A stretch of 5,167 nt of DNA from an uncultured Eubacteriales bacterium (GTDB lineage Bacteria; Bacillota; Clostridia; Oscillospirales; Acutalibacteraceae), in NCBI GenBank assembly GCA_934501135.1, contig CAKSUE010000073.1:1-5167 (forward strand). Reading direction: 5' to 3'. The notes below the pieces were generated by a model. The model did no database searches, was not told the DNA's origin, and worked only from the letters and a program-made list of their open reading frames with translations. A program made the translations under genes and the position numbers. The number at the start of each line of letters is the position of its first letter. Position 1 is the first letter of the stretch. This document shows positions 1-4,733 of the stretch, in pieces.

Positions 1-29
1 TCCCCCTACTATAAATAACTTATTTTAAT

Positions 30-58
30 ATTTTAACATAGAGTCTAATGCCTAGCAA
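30..58 (-). promoter_or_regulatory. SigA-like promoter for a gene beyond the left edge
   Basis: On the minus strand TTGCTA (58-53) and TAAAAT (35-30) are separated by exactly 17 bases. A TGT just before the -10 box makes it an extended -10. It lies downstream of the peptidase terminator, and the window ends in a GGGGGA-type purine string (about 6-1) that could be a ribosome binding site. It therefore probably drives a minus-strand gene starting just outside the window. The -35 match is only 4 of 6. Confidence 0.4.
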
Positions 59-75
59 AGAATAAATATAACAAT

Positions 76-127
76 ATTAAAATAAAGTTTCGCTAAAAGT
101 GTTTTATAATAGTACTTTCAGCGAAAC
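76..127 (-). terminator. Rho-independent terminator of the M13 peptidase unit
   Basis: Arms 127-114 and 100-87 form a 14-bp stem on the minus-strand RNA, with a single G-U wobble and otherwise Watson-Crick pairs. The outer half is GUUUCGCU/AGCGAAAC and the loop is 13 nt. A U-rich tail (UUUAUUUUAAU, 86-76) follows. It begins 20 bases after the stop codon of the catalytic frame, so it closes that transcription unit. Confidence 0.85.
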
Positions 128-147
128 CGCTTTAATAAATAATAAAT

Positions 148-1560
148 TTAAAATATATGTACTCTATCCTCAGGTGCAATATACATATCATCATCAGGAG
201 TTATTTCTCTGTCGTCCTTCTTCATAGCTTCATAGAATTCATCCATATTACTGAACGTTTCATTCACCCTTGCAACACTAGGTGGATGCAAGCCATCATC
301 AGCGCTCAAAAATTCATTAAACTCCTTATGGGACATAATAAAGAATAAATCGCTAGTATCTATTCCATGTTCCTTTCCATATTCCATCATTATCTCACAC
401 GCACATAAGTCTGCAAAAGCCTCCCTGGCTCCTATCAATACCACATTATATTCCTTTTCTAAGTGCTCTTTAAGTTTTTCTCTTTTATCTATAATAACTT
501 TCCTTTCGTCTTCTGCAATTATGCCTAACTCTCCACTTCTCGAAGTTTCAATTTTGTCATCTGTGTCAAATAAATTATCAACATAATGACCTATTTCGTG
601 TGCTATAGTTTCTGAAATCAATATTTTTGATGCTTGTTCAGAAGTATATTTTGCATTTTCCAACGATGCATACAAATTGGAATTACTTATATATTCAGAC
701 AGCAAATTTATAGAAAAAATAATATTCCCTTCTTGATTAGGCGAAATACGTAACGCAGCTTGTCCTGTAACAAAAGCTTTAGAGGTATATTTTAAATTAT
801 ACATATCGTTAATCGGAAGTAAGTAATATTTTATACAATTAGCAACAGGGTTAGGTATGCTATCCATAGCTTCTCTTAAATCATGAAACCTTTTAGCATT
901 TACTTTTACATTGTTCAAGAAGTCATCAGCATCATAATCCGTATTGCAAAGCTTAAAGCTTTCTGGAACATAATCCTCCCAATTCTCATCTTTTGACTCA
1001 TTATAAGAAAGATTTGTCTTTAAATTTTCTATAAGTTTAGTTTTTGTTTCCTCGGAAAAATTCTCTGAACTTTGAATTTTTTTTATATACAATTTTTTAA
1101 CTTCTTCAAAAAGCTCTTTAGATTTTTCAAATTCTTCGGCAGCCCTTGGATCCTCTTCTATCATTCCTTCTAATATAGCTTCATAATATCCAGGACCTAC
1201 TTGTGCGGCTATCACACAATTTGTTTTTGCGAAACTTTTTTCAGGTCTAGAAACTTTCAACACTATATGTTCTAAGCCCATTTTTAAAATCGGTATAGCG
1301 CCATCTTCAAGAAGTCTATCCAGATTATCTTCTCTGTCATATCTATTGTATACCTCTTCGCTTACCACTCCTTTTTCCAAGAAAAATCTTCTCATCTCCC
1401 CTTTATTAGTTACTTCATTTTTCCATTCACTTAATTTTGGAGAACAACAACTCTCTCCAAAAGATTCAAGTCCCTGTAGTATAATTTCACCATAAAAATT
1501 TAATTCTTCCATTACACGTAAAGCGCTTTCTTTATCTTGAATGGTATATATAAGCTTCAA
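148..1560 (-). CDS. M13-family zinc metallopeptidase, C-terminal catalytic part (470 aa)
   Basis: This is the catalytic part of a neprilysin/PepO-like (M13) peptidase, a family that cleaves oligopeptides with one zinc ion. Visible signatures are HEIGH (321-325), the zinc ligands H321 and H325, and REAFAD (379-384), giving the third ligand E380 and D384, which correspond to the family ExxxD. HPPSVAR (425-431) matches the substrate-site His/Arg pair, and the end PEDRVHIF matches the usual M13 C-terminus PEDRVxIW. The HExxH-to-E spacing (59 residues) fits the family. Residues 147-185 resemble the usual helix before the catalytic domain. The family NAxY substrate motif is not recognisable (QAAL at 267-270). 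There is no signal peptide. The frame opens with TTG, 4 bases after an AAAAGGA string and overlapping the upstream stop by 4 bases. It is most likely the 3' part of one gene broken by a frameshift. Independent initiation by coupling is the alternative. Confidence 0.85.
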   Translation of the reverse strand: MKLIYTIQDKESALRVMEELNFYGEIILQGLESFGESCCSPKLSEWKNEVTNKGEMRRFFLEKGVVSEEVYNRYDREDNLDRLLEDGAIPILKMGLEHIVLKVSRPEKSFAKTNCVIAAQVGPGYYEAILEGMIEEDPRAAEEFEKSKELFEEVKKLYIKKIQSSENFSEETKTKLIENLKTNLSYNESKDENWEDYVPESFKLCNTDYDADDFLNNVKVNAKRFHDLREAMDSIPNPVANCIKYYLLPINDMYNLKYTSKAFVTGQAALRISPNQEGNIIFSINLLSEYISNSNLYASLENAKYTSEQASKILISETIAHEIGHYVDNLFDTDDKIETSRSGELGIIAEDERKVIIDKREKLKEHLEKEYNVVLIGAREAFADLCACEIMMEYGKEHGIDTSDLFFIMSHKEFNEFLSADDGLHPPSVARVNETFSNMDEFYEAMKKDDREITPDDDMYIAPEDRVHIF

Positions 1561-1598
1561 TGCATCCTTTTTTTCTTTGCATACGCTTGCTCGTCGGA
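1501..1598 (-). repeat. Internal repeat, copy 2, spanning the M13 frame break
   Basis: This stretch encodes LSDEQ in the N-terminal frame and then LIYTIQDKESALRVMEEL in the catalytic frame. It resembles 2045-1950, which encodes MSEEE then LIDTIDDKDSALEVINKL. By hand count, 44 of 60 bases match between 1560-1501 and 2009-1950, and 11 of 18 residues are identical. The similarity appears on both sides of the frame break, with a length difference of 2 bases at the break. Confidence 0.6.
1557..1574 (-). other. Frame junction at an A7 run joining the two M13 frames
   Basis: On the minus strand a run of seven A (1574-1568) is followed by GG and, 8 bases after the run, by the overlap TTGA. There TGA (1559-1557) stops the N-terminal frame and TTG (1560-1558) is the first start of the catalytic frame. 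Adding one A, or a -1 shift, joins the frames and gives residues AYAKKKKDALKLIYTI. The catalytic frame is closed upstream by a TGA near 1605, so any shift must occur in about 45 bases. The A7 run is the obvious slippage or error site. Confidence 0.65.
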
Positions 1599-2345
1599 TA
1601 ATTCACTGCTGTCTAAAAACAGATATTTCGAAATTGGATCAACAAGCCCTTTTTCAGTTATCATTTTTAAGCATAATTTTAAGGATTCTATATTTTCTTT
1701 AGAAAAGAGTCCACACATTGTTTTAAATAATTCATCAGATACCATGGATTTTCCACAGCCTTTGAATGCCCTGTCCATAATTCCTTCTAAAACATCTACA
1801 GTAACGTTATCGTCATTAGTAATATTATAATAATACTCGCCATCATCGCCACGATAATAATTGGAGCAAACAAACCGGTAGTAAACAGAAACAATATCCT
1901 CACAAATATTCGATGCCATAGCACCATATGTAAGATCTAATTCATCTTGTAATTTATTTATTACTTCTAAAGCACTATCTTTATCATCAATAGTATCTAT
2001 AAGATCAAAATAAGGTTTTAAAAATTCTTTGTTTTCTTCTTCCGACATTAATTTTGACTTTTTACATGACATATAAAAAGCTACTACTTTTCCAAAATTA
2101 GAATTTTTATCTAAAGTTCCGTCATTATATTTTACAACGCCCTTTTCTAAAACCTCAAATATACTTCTAGCTGCATCTTCGCTATTCCTTATACCCGAAA
2201 ATTCATTGTCCATACCTTCGTATAAACTCTTCATTTCATGATAATAATCTGTTGCTGAAACATTCGTAAAACAACTTACAAACAAACACAAACTCAGCAA
2301 TCCTGCAATAATCCTCTTTAGATTCAAATTAACCATCCTTTTCAT
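1557..2345 (-). CDS. M13-family peptidase, N-terminal part with signal peptide (262 aa)
   Basis: This is a secreted protein with an export signal: basic start, hydrophobic core at about 11-28, likely cleavage after VSA (29-31). C25 in FVSC is a weak lipobox alternative. Residues 85-135 (FGKVVAFY, then FLKPYFDLIDTI) follow the pattern of the M13 N-terminal domain, where an FYxSC-like helix precedes a PL..LxxI helix. Residues 217-242 resemble the family LKxYLK region. No catalytic motif is present: the frame ends in AKKKRMH just after an A7 run and overlaps the catalytic frame by 4 bases. Joined, the two make about 732 residues with HExxH at about 583, the size and position seen in neprilysin-like enzymes. 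The outermost ATG (2345) has no visible ribosome binding site. TTG at 2327 has AAAAGGA 8 bases upstream and gives a typical signal peptide start, so it may be the true start. The best upstream promoter, TTGATA (2422-2417), 17 bases, TAACAT (2399-2394), is weak. Confidence 0.75.
   Translation of the reverse strand: MKRMVNLNLKRIIAGLLSLCLFVSCFTNVSATDYYHEMKSLYEGMDNEFSGIRNSEDAARSIFEVLEKGVVKYNDGTLDKNSNFGKVVAFYMSCKKSKLMSEEENKEFLKPYFDLIDTIDDKDSALEVINKLQDELDLTYGAMASNICEDIVSVYYRFVCSNYYRGDDGEYYYNITNDDNVTVDVLEGIMDRAFKGCGKSMVSDELFKTMCGLFSKENIESLKLCLKMITEKGLVDPISKYLFLDSSELSDEQAYAKKKRMH
1950..2045 (-). repeat. Internal repeat, copy 1, in the M13 N-terminal domain
   Basis: This encodes residues 101-132 of the N-terminal frame, including LIDTIDDKDSALEVINKL. 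It is the canonical M13_N-like copy, because an FY.SC helix precedes it as in other family members. The second copy lies about 450 bases downstream and crosses the frame break. Both copies are preceded by a short EKGVV/EKGLV string (residues 67-71 and 231-235), so the duplicated unit may be longer than the clearly alignable core. Confidence 0.55.
2336..2342 (-). promoter_or_regulatory. Ribosome binding site favouring a TTG start at 2327
   Basis: AAAAGGA on the minus strand lies 8 bases before TTG (2327-2325). It sits downstream of the ATG at 2345 and directly abuts the ATG at 2336, so it cannot serve either. The stretch before 2345 shows no purine-rich site. The protein would then start MNLKRIIAGLL, a normal signal peptide start. 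Confidence 0.4.
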
Positions 2346-2448
2346 TAATATTTTAGTTGAGCATATTTATTTTACATTACCACGATCCAACGTATGTTAA
2401 TAATGTATTAATATATTATCAATTTGCGTTATTGCGTTAATATATAAC

Positions 2449-2493
2449 AAAAAAATATGTGCTCAATCTTTATTTTTTAGATTAAGCACATAT
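2449..2493 (-). terminator. Strong Rho-independent terminator after the DUF4830-like gene
   Basis: Arms 2493-2479 and 2469-2455 form a 15-bp stem on the minus-strand RNA with one U-G pair (core AUGUGCUU/GAGCACAU). The loop is 9 nt and a U run at 2455-2449 follows. It begins 18 bases after the stop codon of the small secreted protein. No U tract follows on the plus-strand side, so it acts in one direction only. The AT-rich stretch from 2448 to 2346 holds no gene. Confidence 0.92.
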
Positions 2494-2511
2494 CTCAAAT
2501 CATTCATAAAT

Positions 2512-2994
2512 TCAGTTTTCCGGTTTTTTAAACCCATGCATAAAACCATCAAGGTCTACACTGCTGATGTCTCCAGCAACCACTTTATCTTCTATAACCA
2601 CTATATTAGCTCTTACACCTTCTGAATACCCCGGATAATTCGTAATTTCATATGAAAATCTTCTACAAGCCTTACCCATATATTTCTTTAAATCTAATCC
2701 CTGATCCTTTTGAATTTGATTATACTTCTCGTAAACATCATTAAATACAGTAGGAATCTTAATATCACAAATTTCTATGGGTTCAGGATTAACTTGCCAT
2801 CCGTAACTTTTCAAAAATTCTACTCTTTGTTCATTATTAGATGCATCAATAGAATATTTTTTAGATGAAGAAACCGCAAATGATTGTGAAATATTAGTAT
2901 TTAAGTTGGAAAACGCGAATAAAGCAATCATTAAAAATGCCGTAGCAAAAATCATTATTTTCTTTTTTGAAATATGTACCGACAAAACAAACAT
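2512..2994 (-). CDS. Secreted DUF4830-like protein (160 aa)
   Basis: The function is unknown. Residues 1-13 are basic (SKKK at 9-12), 14-29 are hydrophobic, and SFA (38-40) is a plausible signal peptidase site, so the product is exported or held at the membrane by its N-terminus. The mature part (about 48-155) matches what I recall of the clostridial domain DUF4830: NNEQRVEFLKSYGW (53-66), a KxxGLDLKKYxGK segment (96-108), and RRFSYEITNYPG (111-122) followed by VRANIVV and the end LDGFMHGF (148-155). No catalytic residues can be assigned. The ATG is preceded by AAAGGAATGG at a workable distance, and the MFVLSVxxSKKK start is typical of these proteins. It has its own promoter at 3037-3065 and a strong terminator, so it is a single-gene unit. 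The DUF assignment is from memory of the motif pattern and should be checked with a profile search. Confidence 0.8.
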   Translation of the reverse strand: MFVLSVHISKKKIMIFATAFLMIALFAFSNLNTNISQSFAVSSSKKYSIDASNNEQRVEFLKSYGWQVNPEPIEICDIKIPTVFNDVYEKYNQIQKDQGLDLKKYMGKACRRFSYEITNYPGYSEGVRANIVVIEDKVVAGDISSVDLDGFMHGFKKPEN

Positions 2995-3036
2995 AATATT
3001 CCATTCCTTTCAGCATAAAAAGTACGCCATATAATT

Positions 3037-3065
3037 ACTATATGCCTATTTTCTTAAGTCCTCAA
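3037..3065 (-). promoter_or_regulatory. SigA-like promoter of the DUF4830-like gene
   Basis: TTGAGG (3065-3060) and TATAGT (3042-3037) lie 17 bases apart on the minus strand, matching 4 of 6 and 5 of 6 consensus bases. The expected start near 3030 gives a leader of about 36 bases before the ATG at 2994. It begins 37 bases after the transporter stop. A weak hairpin (CAUAUA/UAUAUG, about 3043-3027) followed by CUUUUU overlaps it and may end part of the transporter transcript. Confidence 0.55.
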
Positions 3066-3101
3066 AGTAAATATATGCTTGTTTCGGGCAATTAATTCCA
3101 A

Positions 3102-4475
3102 TTATGAAAATATTGATATATATCCTTGAATTAAAATAAATAGTATTAATAGTGGAAGTACAAATTTAAAATATAATTGTAATCTTCTTGGGAACTTAAT
3201 TCCTTTTCCAAGATTAGCTTCCTCAATAAAGTTGTCATATCCCCAACCAAGTTTAGTGGTGCAAAATAAAACATATATCAAACCACCTATAGGAAGAATA
3301 TTGTTGCTTACAAGAAAATCCTCAAAATCTAAAATAGTAGAACCGCTCCCAAGAGGTTGTATAAAGCTTAATATATTTGAACCCAAAGCACAAGGCAACG
3401 CCAAAATAATTAACGCTATCATATTCATTATAACGCTCTTTTTTCTAGTCCACTTAAATAAATCTATTCCAAAAGCTACAATATTTTCAAATACCGCTAT
3501 TATAGTAGACATAACAGCAAAGAACATAAACACAAAGAATAACGATCCCCAAACTCTTCCAGCAACCATTTCGTTAAAGATATTTGGAAGGGTAACAAAT
3601 ACAAGTTTAGGGCCAGATGTAACATCTACGCCAAACGATGAACATGCAGGGAAAATTATTAATCCTGCTATTAACGCTACCATTGTATCTAAAATAGTAA
3701 TATTTAAGGCCTCTCCTGTAAGGCTTCTCTCTTTTTTAAGATAGCTACCAAAAATCGCCATATTGCCCATGCCTATACTCAAAGTAAAAAATGCCTGTGC
3801 CATAGCCTCAGAAGCAACACTAAATATTCCTCGTTCCTTAATTGCTCCGAAATCGGGTTTAAGGTAAAATTCAAGGCCACTTGAAGCTCCTTCAAGCATA
3901 ATTGATCGTACAGCCAAAACAATCATTATAATAAACAGCGTGGACATCATGATTTTTGTAATCTTCTCAACGCCATTTTCAAGCCCCAATAAACAAACCG
4001 CAAAACCTATAGCTGTTGCAACAATCATCCATAACACAGATTGAAAAGGGTCTGCAAGTATCGCTGAGAACATACTGTTAACCTGTTCAGGGCTCGCGCC
4101 TTCAAAATCTCCTTTTGCAATAGAAACAAGATAATTTAAAACCCATCCGCCAATTGTGGTATAAAACATCATAAGTAAATAGTTTCCCATCATAGCGATC
4201 TTACCAAAATGATGCCACTTTGTTCCTTTGGGTTCTAGAACTTTAAATGATGTCGCAACACTTCTCTGGCTAGCTCTACCCACAGAAAATTCCATAACCA
4301 TTATAGGAATTCCGAATAATAGTAAAAATAAAAGATAGATTAACACAAAAGCGGCTCCGCCATTTTCACCTACAATATAAGGAAATCTCCATACATTACC
4401 AAGACCTATAGCGCAACCTGCTGCTAAAAGTATAAACCCTAATCTTGACGACAACCTTTCCCTTTTTTCTTCCAA
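3102..4475 (-). CDS. Na+-dependent amino-acid transporter, NSS (LeuT/Tyt1-like) family
   Basis: This is an integral membrane symporter that uses the sodium gradient to import an amino acid; the substrate cannot be told from sequence. Numbering from the TTG start gives 457 residues and 11 hydrophobic segments, the usual bacterial NSS form. TM1 carries the hallmark AAGCAIGLGNVWRFPY, with G20, A22, I23 and N27 matching LeuT Na1/Na2 residues. Y105 in TM3 fits the substrate tyrosine, and FTLS (230-233) is the broken part of TM6. D263 stands where LeuT and SERT have the Na1 asparagine, and A320, S323 and T324 in TM8 fit the Na2 site. TM5 keeps the glycine of the family Gly-X9-Pro motif (G168) but has Ser at the proline position (S178). 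A GTG at 4484 is in frame but lies inside the ribosome binding site AGAGGTGAT, so TTG at 4475, which gives MEEKRERLSSRLGF, is the likelier start. It has its own promoter at 4529-4557, separate from rnfB. Confidence 0.95.
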   Translation of the reverse strand: MEEKRERLSSRLGFILLAAGCAIGLGNVWRFPYIVGENGGAAFVLIYLLFLLLFGIPIMVMEFSVGRASQRSVATSFKVLEPKGTKWHHFGKIAMMGNYLLMMFYTTIGGWVLNYLVSIAKGDFEGASPEQVNSMFSAILADPFQSVLWMIVATAIGFAVCLLGLENGVEKITKIMMSTLFIIMIVLAVRSIMLEGASSGLEFYLKPDFGAIKERGIFSVASEAMAQAFFTLSIGMGNMAIFGSYLKKERSLTGEALNITILDTMVALIAGLIIFPACSSFGVDVTSGPKLVFVTLPNIFNEMVAGRVWGSLFFVFMFFAVMSTIIAVFENIVAFGIDLFKWTRKKSVIMNMIALIILALPCALGSNILSFIQPLGSGSTILDFEDFLVSNNILPIGGLIYVLFCTTKLGWGYDNFIEEANLGKGIKFPRRLQLYFKFVLPLLILFILIQGYISIFS

Positions 4476-4479
4476 CAAT

Positions 4480-4488
4480 ATCACCTCT
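4480..4488 (-). promoter_or_regulatory. Ribosome binding site that sets the transporter start at TTG 4475
   Basis: AGAGGTGAT matches the anti-Shine-Dalgarno sequence well. Its AGG core is 8 bases from TTG (4475-4473) and 5 bases from another TTG (4478-4476). The in-frame GTG (4484-4482) is part of the site itself and so cannot be the start. Family members begin with a short acidic/basic string before the RLGF motif, in agreement with 4475. Confidence 0.75.
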
Positions 4489-4528
4489 TAAACATTAATA
4501 TTAAAACATATAACAATCTATTTAAAAT

Positions 4529-4557
4529 GTTATACCATCTAACTATAGCTATGATAA
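4529..4557 (-). promoter_or_regulatory. Extended -10 promoter of the NSS transporter gene
   Basis: TTATCA (4557-4552) and TATAAC (4534-4529) lie 17 bases apart on the minus strand, with TGG directly before the -10 hexamer (extended -10). Transcription would start near 4522, giving a leader of about 47 bases. It lies downstream of the terminator at 4601-4641, so the transporter can be expressed without readthrough from rnfB. Confidence 0.5.
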
Positions 4558-4600
4558 ATAATACTATAAATCTTCTTTTAAAGTTAGAAAAGATAAATGA

Positions 4601-4641
4601 GTATAAAAATAATCGTCCCTCCTGGACAAAGAGAAACGACT
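4601..4641 (-). terminator. Terminator between rnfB and the transporter gene
   Basis: Arms 4641-4631 and 4621-4611 form an 11-bp stem (AGUCGUUUCUC/GAGGGACGAUU, three G-U pairs) with a 9-nt loop, followed by AUUUUUAUAC. A tighter alternative, UUGUCC/GGACGA with the loop AGGAG, uses the same right arm. Either can end transcription of the rnf operon or of the short transcript from the promoter at 4699-4727. It lies 93 bases past the rnfB stop. Confidence 0.65.
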
Positions 4642-4691
4642 ATCTTTAAAAAAAAGGTAAAAATAATGAAAAACTGATATGAAAAACATAT
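4601..4691 (-). ncRNA. Possible ~90-nt small RNA or attenuated leader downstream of rnfB
   Basis: A near-consensus promoter (4699-4727) would start RNA at about 4691, and the terminator at 4601-4641 would end it after about 90 nt. Just at the 5' end TGATATG (4693-4687) and CATATCA (4681-4675) make a perfect 7-bp hairpin with a U5 loop, though its first base or two may fall before the RNA start. A U-rich single strand with a U8 run (4656-4649) separates it from the terminator hairpin. It matches no riboswitch, T-box or small RNA family that I recognise. If the terminator leaks, the same RNA is a long leader of the transporter gene. Confidence 0.35.
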
Positions 4692-4698
4692 CATCTAC

Positions 4699-4727
4699 AT
4701 TATATACGATATTGTTAAATTTGTAAA
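4699..4727 (-). promoter_or_regulatory. Near-consensus SigA promoter just after rnfB
   Basis: TTTACA (4727-4722), exactly 17 bases, then TATAAT (4704-4699) on the minus strand: 5 of 6 and 6 of 6 consensus bases, the best promoter in the window. It begins 7 bases after the rnfB stop codon. The gene it would serve is not obvious, because a terminator follows within about 90 bases and the transporter has its own promoter. Confidence 0.65.
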
Positions 4728-4733
4728 GATAAA

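Noticed and set aside
157..348. Plus-strand open frame of 63 codons opposite the M13 C-terminus
   Set aside because: It is antisense to the conserved C-terminal M13 motifs, with no domain or start signal.
1537..1830. Plus-strand open frame of 97 codons over the M13 junction
   Set aside because: It is antisense to the peptidase frames, matches no family, and shows no supporting ribosome binding site.
2394..2422. TTGATA, 17 bases, TAACAT as promoter of the peptidase gene
   Set aside because: The -10 match is only 4 of 6 and the whole stretch is AT-rich, so many equally good pairs occur by chance. It is mentioned in the gene entry but not listed as a feature.
2398..2448. Short repeats TTAATATAT and TGCGTTA upstream of the peptidase
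   Set aside because: They are short, AT-rich, irregularly spaced and not clearly symmetrical, so they do not support an operator or CRISPR-like array.
3027..3043. Hairpin CAUAUA/UAUAUG as terminator of the transporter gene
   Set aside because: It has only 6 A-U-rich pairs with a mismatch beyond, overlaps the next promoter, and its U run is separated by several bases. It is too weak to list alone.
3232..3744. Plus-strand open frame of 170 codons opposite the transporter
   Set aside because: It lies wholly antisense to well-supported transporter sequence, has no recognisable domain, and its composition is what the complement of membrane-protein codons gives.
4601..4691. T-box or known riboswitch upstream of the transporter
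   Set aside because: No T-box antiterminator string (AGGGUGGNACCGCG-like) and no recognisable riboswitch core is present, and the leader is too short for most classes.
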